Positions 16,855-26,488 of a stretch of DNA of 64,000 nucleotides are shown piece after piece (position 1 is the first letter of the stretch; every line of letters starts with the position of its first letter). Source of the DNA: Pseudopedobacter sp038243635 (GTDB lineage Bacteria; Bacteroidota; Bacteroidia; Sphingobacteriales; Sphingobacteriaceae); contig JBBSQW010000002.1 of assembly GCA_038243635.1 (NCBI GenBank), positions 1 to 64,000 of the forward strand, given 5' to 3'. The notes beneath the pieces were generated by a model. That model saw nothing but the letters and a program-made list of their open reading frames with translations. It made no database searches and was not told the DNA's origin. The position numbers were made by a program, and so were the translations under genes.

Positions 16855-18036
16855 AGCTTAGATCAACAATAGCGAAAAGTTTTATTATTATGATTCAGCT
16901 GGCGTTGTTTGTCGCCTTGTAAAGACAAGAAAAGCAATATTAGAACCATAAAACCACCAATAGTTCCTCCTGTCTTAGTGCAGTCCGACGTACGGCTATT
17001 GCTTACAAATGGCAATCAAGTAGAATTATACTTATGACGAGGTGGATAAAGGCGAAACAGAGGAAAACCTTCGTAAGTTCAACACTGATAAGGAAATAAC
17101 TGATCTGGTACCGATCCTTAAAGAAATCGTTGCGATTAATCCTGCGATAAAAATATTTGTGCTCTCCATGAACAGCTCCCACATGGATGAAGACAAACGG
17201 TGCTTTTAAAGGTGGAAATTTAAAAACTGAATATTACCAGACATATGCAAATTAATTAATAAAATATATTAAAGCCATGTAGGCAGAGGGTATCGTCATT
17301 GACGCCATTACGCCACAAAACGAACCTTTGCATGGTGGCAATAACCCAAGCAGGGTGATGACCCCTACGGAACAGACCAATTTTATCAAAAATAATTTAG
17401 CGCCAACCGTTGAACAGGAGCACATTAAAACCAAAATTATAGTTTATGATCACAACGCGAATACCCTAGAGAGATTTTAAATGATCCTGCTGCGAGAGAT
17501 TTTGTGGCCGGTTCTGCGTTCCATTTTTACGGAGGCAGTATTAGTGCATTAACATAGGTGCATAGAGCCTATCCTGATAAGGCAGTTTATTTTACAGAAC
17601 AATGGGCTGGCAGTCCAGGAAATTTTGGCGAGGATTTAAAATGGCACACAGAACAGCTCATCATTGGAGCAACAAGAAATTGGAGTAAAAATGTGTTGGA
17701 GTGGAACTTGGCTGCGGATCCAAATTATTTACCACATACTGATGGTGGTTGTACAACTTGTTCAGGGGTGCTTTAACAGTTAGCTCGAGTTTGAGTAGAA
17801 ATGTGGTTTATTACACCATCGCCCATGCTGCTAAATTTGTAAGACCAGGGTCTGTTAGAATAGCATCTAATATGTTAGCGAACTTACCTAATGTGGCATT
17901 TAAAAATCCGGCAGGAAAAAAAGTACTTATTATGCTCAACAATTCTAATGCTGTACAACCTTTAATATCAAATTTAAAAATAAAATTGTTTTCACTTTTC
18001 TCAACGCGGGTTCGGTAGGGACTTTCGTTGGTAACT
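16851..18036 (+). pseudogene. GH30-family glucanase pseudogene 1
   Basis: Successive frames spell a GH30 hydrolase (beta-1,6-glucanase/glucosylceramidase type). There is a signal peptide broken by a stop after about 23 codons, and an apparent internal deletion near 17030. Then come NLRKFNTDKEITDLVPILKE, KIFVLSMNSSHMD, ITPQNEPLHGGNNP with the acid/base Glu, YFTEQWAG with the nucleophile Glu, and the C-terminal sandwich (FVRPGSVRIAS, KKVLIMLNNSNAV, FTFLNAGSVG). At least three stops and several frameshifts separate these blocks. The ATG overlaps the preceding GH16 stop. Its position and length say it was a full enzyme of the locus. It is not translated as an enzyme now. Confidence 0.9.
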
Positions 18037-18048
18037 TTTATTTAAACT

Positions 18049-18913
18049 ATGAAACTATTAACCTTTATATCCTTAATCTCTTTTTGTTGCACATCGGCGA
18101 TGGCACAAAATAAATCCACTTTCTCAAAGGCAGATGTTTACACTACTGCAAAAGGAGAAAAAGAAACCATGTACAAAGGCGATGGCTTAATTTTTAAAAA
18201 ACTGCCGCAAAATTTGGAAACAGTGCCTGCTATCTATATCAATCCTGAAAAGACTTTTCAGACCTTTATAGGAATTGGTGGTGCTATTACAGATGCATCA
18301 GCAGAGGTTTTTGCTACAATGCCTAAAGACCAGCAGCAAGAATTGTTGAATGCGTACTACAATAAATTGGTACGAAACCTGGACAGGTGGACCAATGCTT
18401 TTTAATAATGTAGCCAAAGTAAAAGAAACGTTTCCAAATAAAGAACTTGTTTTTATTGAAGGCTGTAAAGAGCTTTTTAATTTAGATAGCGTTAACAACT
18501 GGTCTTTAGGAGAGCGGTACGGACATTCTATGATCAATGATTTTAACGCTGGAACTGCGGCCTGGATGGACTGGAATGTTTTGTTGGATGAGCAAGGCGG
18601 ACCAAATCATGTTGGAAACTTTTGTTTTGCGCCTATACATGCTAACCTTAAAACAAACAAACTCATTTATACCAATGCATACTATTACATTGGCCATTTT
18701 TCCAAATTCATTAAGCCCGGGGCTAAAAGAATTGGCGTTGCTTCCAGTCGTGAATTTTTGCAATCTACTGCATTTATAAATCCGGATGGTAAAGTTGTTT
18801 TGGTGGTAATGAATAGTTCTCCTAATAAAGTCAAACATATCATTTGGATAAAAGGGGTTACTGCGGAAGCGGAAAGTGAAGCACACTCTATTAGTACTTA
18901 CCTTATCGATTAA
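18049..18913 (+). pseudogene. GH30-family glucanase pseudogene 2, large internal deletion
   Basis: The first 107 codons encode a signal peptide (ending SAMAQ) and the start of a GH30 protein with FIGIGGAITDASAEVF, the usual opening strand of the barrel. At about 18362 the text jumps, in another frame, to WYETWTGG and onward. It keeps the FIEGC nucleophile region, GGPNHVGNFCFAPI, YYYIGHFSKFIKPGAKR and the end of the domain. The missing middle corresponds to about 250 codons in normal GH30 enzymes and includes the acid/base Glu (NEP) segment, so the gene is inactive. A second GH30 relic directly upstream suggests a former tandem of divergent GH30 enzymes. Confidence 0.9.
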
Positions 18914-18918
18914 TAAAT

Positions 18919-20013
18919 ATGAAAATCAACAAGTTAGTTTTCGGTGTTATTTTATTAAGTTTTGTGGCATGTAAAAAAAACAAACACTCAGCATTGGCAC
19001 CTGTTATACCCGAAACTCCCGAAGTTAAACCCGGTGGAAATAATGCTACGGTGTACCCAGGTTATGATTTAACATGGCAGGATGAATTTACCGCTACTGC
19101 GTTAGATGGACAAAAATGGAACTATGAAACCGGAACTGGCGTAAATGGCGATTTTGGCACCGGACAGTTGGATAGAGCTACCAACAGAATTGATAATATC
19201 GCAGTTCAAACTGGAGTTAAAGACGCCGACGGGGGTGCGTTGGCCATTACCACCAAACGCGAAGATTTCATGGATAGGCATTATACAAGTGGTAGAATAA
19301 ATACTCAGGGTAAATTTGCTTGTGGACCTGGTTACCGGGTTGAAGCTAGGATATGGTCTAGAGACGTTAGGTATAAAGGTCAGGGATTTGCTTTTTGGAT
19401 GATGCCTGCCGAAATACCGGCTGGTCAGAAATATTTGATGTGGCCTCAGGGTGGCGAAATAGATATTATGGAATATGTAGGAGCGATTCCTAACTATAAT
19501 CTTGGAACGGTCCATTACGCATGGTCTTGGGAGAACAATCAATATAACGATTGGAACCACGGACATAAAGGCGCATATTTTTCCTATGCAAATAAGGAAG
19601 AGCCACAGACAAAGCCTTCTTACGGGGGCTGGCCAATTACCATCGATGATAAAAATTCTGGAAGTGGCGGGTTTCATACTTACCGTATAGATTGGTTTAC
19701 TGATAGAATAGAATTTAGTGTTGATGACCAAATTTACCACATCAATTATTTTAAAGATGGTACCATGTTGGGGCAAAATGCTGATGGGGAAGATCAAGAC
19801 ATGACGAAAATGGTAGATGGTAAGAGAAGAATGCTTTCAGAATATTCTCATCATTTTACTGAGTGGCATCCGTTTGATCATCAGTTCTACATCATTCTTT
19901 CTGCAGGAGTCGGCGGAAATGATAATTATAGTTATGGCGGAAAGATTACTCCGGAAGCAGTTTTTCCATGTTCAACTTTTGTGGATTGGGTTAGAGTTTA
20001 CAAAAGAAAATAA
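18919..20013 (+). CDS. GH16-family glucanase lipoprotein (second copy)
   Basis: An intact 364-residue GH16 enzyme, clearly divergent from the first. A lipoprotein signal ends at the lipobox SFVAC, followed by a Pro-rich linker (about 25-50) and the catalytic domain. The signature GEIDIMEYVG stands near residue 180; DLTWQDEF opens the domain and FVDWVRVYKRK closes it. Insertions around NQYNDWNHGHKGAYFSY and the DGEDQDMTK loop set it apart from the laminarinase-like copy at 16000, so it may act on a different linkage or chain length. It starts 5 bp after the second GH30 remnant and 10 bp before the GH5 remnant, as expected for one operon. Confidence 0.92.
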   Translation: MKINKLVFGVILLSFVACKKNKHSALAPVIPETPEVKPGGNNATVYPGYDLTWQDEFTATALDGQKWNYETGTGVNGDFGTGQLDRATNRIDNIAVQTGVKDADGGALAITTKREDFMDRHYTSGRINTQGKFACGPGYRVEARIWSRDVRYKGQGFAFWMMPAEIPAGQKYLMWPQGGEIDIMEYVGAIPNYNLGTVHYAWSWENNQYNDWNHGHKGAYFSYANKEEPQTKPSYGGWPITIDDKNSGSGGFHTYRIDWFTDRIEFSVDDQIYHINYFKDGTMLGQNADGEDQDMTKMVDGKRRMLSEYSHHFTEWHPFDHQFYIILSAGVGGNDNYSYGGKITPEAVFPCSTFVDWVRVYKRK

Positions 20014-20023
20014 ATACTTTATC

Positions 20024-21348
20024 ATGAAACCCAACTTTGCATTAAAACATTTAAGAAATAACCTTTTGTTGGTTATTGCAGTCTCTTTTTCACAAGGAGC
20101 GTTTTCACAGGGATTTTTAAAAGCTAATGGCGAAAAAATTGTAAATGAGAATGGCGAGAACATAATACTTTGTGGAATGGGTTTGGGAGGCTGGATGCTA
20201 CAAGAAGGTTATATGTTTAAGGTAGGAGAGTTGGGCAGGCAGGATCGTATTAAAGAGGAAATTACCAAACTGGTGGGCACACAAAAGGCAGATGAGTTTT
20301 ATAAACTTTGCTTGCAAAACAATACATCAAAACTGATATTGATTCTCTGGCTTCATGGGGTTTTAATTCTGTGAGGTTGCCCATGCATTATGCTCTATAT
20401 ACTTTGCCTACAGAGCAGGAACCTATAAAGGTGAAAATATTTGGCTTAATAACGGTTTCAAACTTACGGATAGTCTGTTAACATGGTGCAAGGCAAACAA
20501 AATGTATTTAATCTTGGATTTGCATGCTACCCCGGGCGGGCAGGGGAATGACTTGAATATATCAGATAGAAATCCAGCCAAACTCTCGCTATGGGAAAGC
20601 AGAGATAACCAATTAGAAATGATTGCTTTATGGAGGAAATTAGCGGAGAGATATAAGGATGAACAATGGATTGGTGGCTATGACATAATTAACGAACCTA
20701 ACTGGGGCTTTCAGGATAGTGCAGATTTTAGAGGGATAGAGGAAAAGAAAAATATTCCGTTACGCAATTTGATAGTAGAGATCACCAAAGAAATCCGGAA
20801 GGTTGATAAAAAGCATACCATCATCATTGAAGGCAATGGGTTTGGCAAGAACTATAGTGGTATTTTTCCAAAATGGGATGATAATTTAGTGTTGAGTTTT
20901 CATAAATACGGTAGTCTTAATATAAAAAGGCTCTATTCAGCAATTTATCAACTATCGACAGAAAGAGAACATTCCAATTTGGTTAGGGGAATCGGGCGAG
21001 AACTCCAATACTTGGTTTACAGAGGCCATAAGTTTGGCAGAGCAAAACAATATTGGCTGGGCTTGGTGGCAGTTAAAGAAGATGGGAATCAATAATCCAT
21101 TAGGAATTAAAGTAACTGCAGTTTATCAAAATTTGCTGGACTATTGGAAAGGAAAACGCGAAGAAACATCTCCGGAGCAGGCTTGGAACGTACTTCAAGA
21201 CACCAAGAATGTAGCGGTTAATACAAACTCAGAATTCGAGTGGAAATGGTTAGATATTGGAGATTTTAAATTTAAAAAAGGCCAGAACATCATCAAAGTT
21301 TATGTTAACAAAGGAGGTTTTAATTTTGCTGCATTAATGTTTAACTAA
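20024..21348 (+). pseudogene. GH5-family glucanase pseudogene (three frameshifts)
   Basis: Three frames together spell a complete GH5 enzyme resembling exo-beta-1,3-/1,6-glucanases. These include a signal peptide (ending GAFSQ), GMGLGGWMLQEGYM, WGFNSVRLPMHY, YLILDLHATPGGQG, GYDIINEPNWGF with the acid/base Glu, HTIIIEGNGF, FHKY, and WLGESGENSNTWF with the nucleophile Glu. The tail carries GWAWWQLKK and a C-terminal beta domain. The reading frame changes near 20320, near 20430 and near 20915. Every catalytic residue is still spelled out, so this decay is younger than that of the GH30 remnants, or it is a cluster of sequencing errors, which the lack of homopolymers at the breaks makes less likely. 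Confidence 0.88.
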
Positions 21349-21477
21349 TTTTAACTGATACATTTTTGGCGTTTAATGGTACAGATTTTCTCCTGCTTGC
21401 CAAAGAAACTAGGTTATGCAAAATCCTAGGCTGTTACAAAAGTTCATAAGACAATCTCATATATCAAAATGCTATAG

Positions 21478-22626
21478 ATGAAACCTAAATTAATTCAAAT
21501 ATTTATTCTTTCGGTGGTGATTATAGGAATTATTGCTTTGGCTCAGTGTACAGATCAGGAGAAGAAAGATATTCGGGGTCCAGAGTTTGCTTCTGATAAA
21601 ACCTGTGTGAAATGCCATAGTGTTATTGCCAAGTCTTATGTTCATACGGCACATTTTAACAGCAGTTCTCCGGTTAATCCTAACTTAGCCAACTACGATA
21701 AAAACGGGGAAGAAGTTACTTACAGAAATGGCGAGACTATAACCATAGAAAAGAGAAAAGATAGTCTTTTTCAAGTATTGGAGAACGCTGGTCAGACGAG
21801 CGCTTATCCTCTACAGATAGCCTTTGGCTCTGGCGAAAAAGCGCAAACTTTTGGCTACTGGCAAAATAATAAGCTTTTTCAGTTACCACTCACTTTTATA
21901 GCAACCGGATCAAAATGGGTAAATAGCCCAGGTTTCAACGTAGATCATCCTTATTTTGGAAGAGCAATAGTGACTAGATGTTTTGAATGCCACAGCTCTC
22001 ACATAGATGCGGATGTCAAGTTTGTAGGTTTTCAAAAAGAAGAGACCTTAAAACCCGCCTCCATTTTATATGGAATCGATTGTCAGCGTTGTCATGGTCC
22101 GGCGGCTAATCATGTAAATTTTCATACCGCAACCCCCAATGTAAAGGAAGCAAGGTATATGGCGAAATATAAGGAATTATCGCGTTCCCAAAAAGTAGAT
22201 ATGTGCGGAGTGTGCCATTCGGGCAATGATCAAACTGCTATTAAAAGTACTTTCTCATTTACTCCAGGCGATACACTTTCTAATTTCTTCTATCAGGATT
22301 TCGGCGCTTTGCCTTCGCCAGATGTGCATGGAAAGCAAGTACAACAACTGAAGAGAAGCGAATGCTACAAAAATAGTGCGTCTTTGGATTGTACGAGTTG
22401 CCATAACGTACACCAACCTAAACAGAAAATGGTTTTTTATAATCAGAAATGTGTTTCCTGCCATCAAAATGTACAACATCAGAAAGCGCTCAGCACTAGT
22501 AATTGTGTGGAATGCCATATGCCTGCAATTGCGTCCAGCGTAATCAAATTTGAATCAGCAAAAGCTAATGATGCGGAAAGCTATCGTTTAAGAACTCATA
22601 TTATCAAGGTATATTCAAACAACTGA
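21478..22626 (+). CDS. Seven-heme cytochrome c family protein
   Basis: An exported multiheme electron carrier. The 382-residue chain has an N-terminal hydrophobic segment ending at LAQC, which could be an atypical lipobox. There are seven CXXCH heme-binding motifs in order: CVKCH, CFECH, CQRCH, CGVCH, CTSCH, CVSCH, CVECH. The first lies near residue 43 and the last near 345, with a long heme-free stretch between the first and second. The spacing and the CHMP ending resemble the cytochrome c-554/c3-like domains found in many Bacteroidota, often next to respiratory genes. Here no oxidoreductase is adjacent: upstream are glucan enzymes, and the next gene converges with an 18-bp gap. The partner is unknown. 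Confidence 0.85.
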   Translation: MKPKLIQIFILSVVIIGIIALAQCTDQEKKDIRGPEFASDKTCVKCHSVIAKSYVHTAHFNSSSPVNPNLANYDKNGEEVTYRNGETITIEKRKDSLFQVLENAGQTSAYPLQIAFGSGEKAQTFGYWQNNKLFQLPLTFIATGSKWVNSPGFNVDHPYFGRAIVTRCFECHSSHIDADVKFVGFQKEETLKPASILYGIDCQRCHGPAANHVNFHTATPNVKEARYMAKYKELSRSQKVDMCGVCHSGNDQTAIKSTFSFTPGDTLSNFFYQDFGALPSPDVHGKQVQQLKRSECYKNSASLDCTSCHNVHQPKQKMVFYNQKCVSCHQNVQHQKALSTSNCVECHMPAIASSVIKFESAKANDAESYRLRTHIIKVYSNN

Positions 22627-22643
22627 TGGTGTTTCCTTTTCTT

Positions 22644-24323
22644 CTAGTCAAATGCGTAAACTTTTGGGTTATTTAAATCTGGAAGAATATAATAACGTTT
22701 AATATTATCTTTTTCTTTTGCCCGTAAAAGCGATGGAGAATAAGGATATCTAATCTTACTTTTAGGATAATTCATCAAATCCAATACCGTAGGTAAAATA
22801 TTATGATGCGAAGGTTTATAATTAGTATCTACATTGATTTGTTCTCCAATGATTGCTAGGGCTGTTTTAGCTTCTAATTTTGCGCTTTTAGAGTGTTCGG
22901 TGCTTTTTCCATCCTCTAAAAAACTCTCCCCATGATCGCCTGTATATATGATCACCGTTTGATAGAGGGACTTTTTTGAATCCCCAATAAGTATCCTAAA
23001 AAAAGTATCGAGATTATAGAAAAGAGAGTTATCATAACTGTTTATTAAGCCAGTTGGAGTAGGTTTATCGTCGCTATTATCATCATAAACGGGAGTCCAA
23101 ACTTTCTTGTTTTCTGGATAATTTTTAGAATACGGAAAATGAAAACCTCTTTTTATTACATATATTAAATTTCCTTTTGACGTTTCCAATATATGATTTA
23201 CCGATTTTGCAATGTTAAAATCAACTTCATATTTAAATGCTTTTCCAAGCAACAGCGTGTTTCTGCTTATAAAGTTGTCAACGTAATTATAGTCATCCAA
23301 GGTTCCAGCCCATCTATCGTTCATTTGGCCATCAAAGAAATACGTTTTATAATTACTTGCTTTAGCATATTGGAAAATGCTTGGATTAGAGAAGCTTTCG
23401 GTAGATTTTTTTGGGTTTTGCGGTAATATACCAGTAAGCAATAAATTATTTGAGGCAAGGCTAGCCGTGGCTCCTGCTGCGCATATGCCGAAATTTTTCA
23501 ACAAGTTTCGGCTTTGTAGTTCCTGCAAAAAATTAGAGGTTGGTCTTTTGTAGCCGTTAATACTTAGATGATCGCCTCGCAACGTTTCTTCAACAATAAT
23601 TACAATATTGTTTTGGGGAAATGAATCTGCGTGATATCCAAGTTTATCACGTATAGTTTTAAAGCCTTTGTCACCCATAATAAAGTAACCAAAAATGGAG
23701 TTTGTTACCGTGTTAATTCCTATTGGTAATGGCAGGAATTGATTTTCGTTGATATTAACCGCTATTAATCCGTGTAGTTTAATACTTAGATGTTTATAAA
23801 TTAAATAAGAAAACGTAGCGTGTATAAAAAATAAAAAAAAGACTAATGTGATCAGTCTATAACCAGAATTTCTTGGCTTGCTTTTTAAAAGAAATTGACA
23901 AATAGCAAAAGCTATTATTATGCTTAACATTTTGAAGTTTAAATATTGAAATATTTTTCCATCAACCTGTTCACCGGTAGCGGTTAAAGCAATTGCTATA
24001 TCATTAGGTTTTGAGAAACTACCATAAAAATTAACGTAGCCGAACTCTGTGGAGAGACAGAGCACTAGAATTAATAACATTATAATCTTAATCCAAATTC
24101 TGCTATTGAAAAGACAGTATGAATAGATTACAAAAATGAAAAAATCTATCCCGATATTGAATAACTGAAAGACGTAATTTCTTGGACTGGAGGTGTCAAA
24201 CTTATAAACGTAAATATAGTATTCTTTAAAAATATAGAGACCAAAAACGCTACAGAACAGTGTAAAAACGATTGCTATGATAAGTGTTTTTTTGTCTATT
24301 TTATTTATTAACTCTTTTATCAC
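22644..24323 (-). CDS. Phosphoethanolamine transferase-like, alkaline-phosphatase-fold membrane enzyme
   Basis: A 559-residue inner-membrane protein with about five N-terminal transmembrane helices (to about residue 180) and a periplasmic alkaline-phosphatase/sulfatase-fold domain of the EptA/CptA type. Metal and catalytic landmarks are VIIVEETLRGDHLSINGY near 240, AGATASLASNNLLLTG near 283 (the Thr is the likely nucleophile) and YTGDHGESFLEDG near 460 with a following EHSK. Enzymes of this class move phosphoethanolamine from phosphatidylethanolamine to lipid A or other surface sugars. The conserved cysteines seen in proteobacterial EptA next to the nucleophile are absent. It follows a lipid-methyltransferase-like gene by 12 bp. 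Acceptor and donor are inferred only. Confidence 0.8.
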   Translation of the reverse strand: MIKELINKIDKKTLIIAIVFTLFCSVFGLYIFKEYYIYVYKFDTSSPRNYVFQLFNIGIDFFIFVIYSYCLFNSRIWIKIIMLLILVLCLSTEFGYVNFYGSFSKPNDIAIALTATGEQVDGKIFQYLNFKMLSIIIAFAICQFLLKSKPRNSGYRLITLVFFLFFIHATFSYLIYKHLSIKLHGLIAVNINENQFLPLPIGINTVTNSIFGYFIMGDKGFKTIRDKLGYHADSFPQNNIVIIVEETLRGDHLSINGYKRPTSNFLQELQSRNLLKNFGICAAGATASLASNNLLLTGILPQNPKKSTESFSNPSIFQYAKASNYKTYFFDGQMNDRWAGTLDDYNYVDNFISRNTLLLGKAFKYEVDFNIAKSVNHILETSKGNLIYVIKRGFHFPYSKNYPENKKVWTPVYDDNSDDKPTPTGLINSYDNSLFYNLDTFFRILIGDSKKSLYQTVIIYTGDHGESFLEDGKSTEHSKSAKLEAKTALAIIGEQINVDTNYKPSHHNILPTVLDLMNYPKSKIRYPYSPSLLRAKEKDNIKRYYILPDLNNPKVYAFD

Positions 24324-24335
24324 TTTAGGAATACT

Positions 24336-24884
24336 TTATTTCTTACTGCTGTGGATAATAAATGCTGGAGGGAAATTTGCAACTAGTTTAATCTTATTTT
24401 GGTCAAAAAAAAGCCTCACCACTTTCAAAAAAAATAAAGAATAGTAAACTTGTGAAAACTGTCCGTCTTGGTTAAGTTTATCTTTAAACTTGCTTAGTAT
24501 TTCTAGAGAAAGTTGTTTCGGAAATAAAGTAAAAGGAAGCGTAGAAATTATTGCGTCCACTTCTTTTTCTATCAAATATTTTTCAAAGTTTTCAGCGTTA
24601 TCGTTTATGATTTTTAGTCTAGGGTCATTGAATTTTTCCTGCATCGTTAAGCAAAAATCACGATTTAATTCAAAAGAGTAGAGTGTAGATTTGGGGTGCA
24701 TTTTTTTTAGAATCACTTTTGTAACATTCCCATGTCCAGCACCAACTTCTAAAATAATCTGAGATTTAGTTGGGATTATGTTGCGAGTAATCTCTTTAGT
24801 TACAAAAAGTGAGGTTTCTGTTAACGCTCCAGTTGTTTTTATGTTTTTGGCAAGAGAAAAGCTTGCTTTAATGAATTTTATCAT
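24336..24884 (-). CDS. SAM-dependent methyltransferase, phospholipid N-methyltransferase-like
   Basis: A 182-residue soluble class I methyltransferase. The SAM-binding motif LEVGAGHGNVTKVIL is near residue 46, the acidic end of strand 2 is YSFELN near 70, and the post-motif ISTLPFTLFP near 113 stands where RNA and lipid methyltransferases carry NPPY/LPF-type loops. The N-terminal basic amphipathic helix and C-terminal NFPPAFIIHSSKK resemble PmtA-like phosphatidylethanolamine N-methyltransferases, although rRNA adenine dimethylases share the fold. Pairing with a phosphoethanolamine transferase favours a lipid head-group substrate. It is the first gene of a two-gene minus-strand unit. Confidence 0.72.
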   Translation of the reverse strand: MIKFIKASFSLAKNIKTTGALTETSLFVTKEITRNIIPTKSQIILEVGAGHGNVTKVILKKMHPKSTLYSFELNRDFCLTMQEKFNDPRLKIINDNAENFEKYLIEKEVDAIISTLPFTLFPKQLSLEILSKFKDKLNQDGQFSQVYYSLFFLKVVRLFFDQNKIKLVANFPPAFIIHSSKK

Positions 24885-24921
24885 TTATAACTTAGAAGAG
24901 ATTTAAAATATAGTTGAAAAC

Positions 24922-24929
24922 CAAATATA
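24922..24929 (-). promoter_or_regulatory. Probable -7 promoter element for the methyltransferase gene
   Basis: The minus strand reads TATATTTG, matching TAnnTTTG, 38 nt upstream of the ATG. No clean -33 motif is visible. Confidence 0.45.
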
Positions 24930-25124
24930 ATATGTTAGGTTGCTTTATAAAGAAAAGTTTATCTAATAAATTTTACTGCTCATTAACAGAAATAACAAAT
25001 GTAGTACAGTTAGATATTCTAAATATAAACTTGTTTCAACAATCAAATTAAGCACTAAAAAGGCTTTTATTGTTAAATGTTACTAAATTCGTAATCCATT
25101 TTTAAACTTAATATTTTATTTACA

Positions 25125-26477
25125 ATGTTGAAAAGAAGCAGTTTTATGCTATTGGTGCTATTTATAACTACGTCCTCTGTAAGTGCCCAAAATTTTAAGC
25201 CGTTATTTAATGGCAAAGACTTAAAAGGTTGGAAACAACTTAACGGAAAAGCCGATTATAAGATTGTTAAAGGGGAAATAGTTGGTACGACTAAAGTTGG
25301 TGAGCCCAATTCATTTTTGGCAACTGAAAAAAATTATGGTGATTTTATTTTGGAGTTGGAGCTTTTGGTTGATCCAGCGATGAATTCAGGTATCCAGTTT
25401 AGAAGCGAGAGCAACTCCGCCTATATGGACGGAAGAGTTCATGGCTACCAAATGGAAGTTGATCCATCTGCAAGAGCTTGGAGTGGCGGTGTTTATGATG
25501 AAGCTCGCCGAGGCTGGCTTTATAATTTAGAGTTAAATCCTAAAGGAAAAACGGCTTTTAAAAACGGTGTATGGAATAAATATAGAATTGAAGCAATCGG
25601 AAATAACATTCGTACATGGGTAAATGGAGTACCAACAGCAAACTTGGTAGATGATTTAACTCCAAAAGGGTTTATCGCATTACAAGTTCATTCTATAGGG
25701 GAGGACGATAAACCTGGTAAAGAAATCAGATGGCGTAATATTAAAATCCAGACTGAAAACTTAAAGCCAAGTGCGCCAGATCACATTCAAGTGGTTAATT
25801 TAATCCCTAACAATCTATCTGCGCAAGAAAAGTACAATGGGTACTCGTTATTGTTTGACGGTAAAAGCGTGGATCAATGGAGAGGGGCCTACAAAAAGGA
25901 TTTCCCTAAAGGTGGTTGGCAGGTAAGCGACGGTGTTTTATCTGTCGAAAAATCTAACGGTGGCGAATCTACTAACGGTGGAGATATTGTAACTAAAAAT
26001 CAATACAATGCTTTTGAATTTAAGTTTGACTTTAAGCTTAGCGAAGGTGCAAATAGTGGTGTTAAGTATTTTGTAACAGAATCTGAAGGCAACAAAGGTT
26101 CTGCGATAGGTCCAGAATATCAAATTTTAGATGATGAAAAACATCCCGATGCTAAACTAGGTAAAAATGGAAATAGAACATTGGGTTCGTTATACGATCT
26201 AATCACTTCTAAAAAAATCCCAGCTTCTCAAAAGAAAATTGGAGAATGGAATCAAGGCATCATCCGCGTTTATCCAGATAACAAAATTGAATACTGGTTA
26301 AACGGCTATAAAATTTTGGAATATACTCGTGGTTCGAAAGAGTTTTTAGACTTAGTCGCTGGTAGTAAGTACAAAGACTGGAAAGATTTTGGGATGGCGC
26401 CAAAAGGACATATTCTTTTGCAAGATCATGGCGATAAGGTTTCATTCCGTAGTTTAAAAATCAAAGACTTAAATTAA
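25125..26477 (+). CDS. Exported protein with two DUF1080 (3-keto-disaccharide hydrolase-like) domains
   Basis: A 450-residue exported protein: signal peptide (about 1-22, ending SVSAQ), then two concanavalin-like DUF1080 domains at about 25-210 and 240-450. Each opens with the family phrase (FKPLFNGKDLKGWK; YSLLFDGKSVDQWRG) and contains the NSGIQFRSE / NSGVKYFVTE strand. DUF1080 proteins are now linked to hydrolysis of 3-keto-glycosides, the products of glycoside 3-oxidation, and often accompany Gfo/Idh/MocA oxidoreductases, as here. Tandem duplication of the domain is common in the phylum. It begins a four-gene operon; the next start is 12 bp downstream. Confidence 0.85.
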   Translation: MLKRSSFMLLVLFITTSSVSAQNFKPLFNGKDLKGWKQLNGKADYKIVKGEIVGTTKVGEPNSFLATEKNYGDFILELELLVDPAMNSGIQFRSESNSAYMDGRVHGYQMEVDPSARAWSGGVYDEARRGWLYNLELNPKGKTAFKNGVWNKYRIEAIGNNIRTWVNGVPTANLVDDLTPKGFIALQVHSIGEDDKPGKEIRWRNIKIQTENLKPSAPDHIQVVNLIPNNLSAQEKYNGYSLLFDGKSVDQWRGAYKKDFPKGGWQVSDGVLSVEKSNGGESTNGGDIVTKNQYNAFEFKFDFKLSEGANSGVKYFVTESEGNKGSAIGPEYQILDDEKHPDAKLGKNGNRTLGSLYDLITSKKIPASQKKIGEWNQGIIRVYPDNKIEYWLNGYKILEYTRGSKEFLDLVAGSKYKDWKDFGMAPKGHILLQDHGDKVSFRSLKIKDLN

Positions 26478-26488
26478 TTAGCTACAAC

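Noticed and set aside
19102..19797. 231-codon open frame antisense to the second GH16 gene
   Set aside because: It is a shadow of an intact, well-recognised GH16 coding region and has no features of its own.
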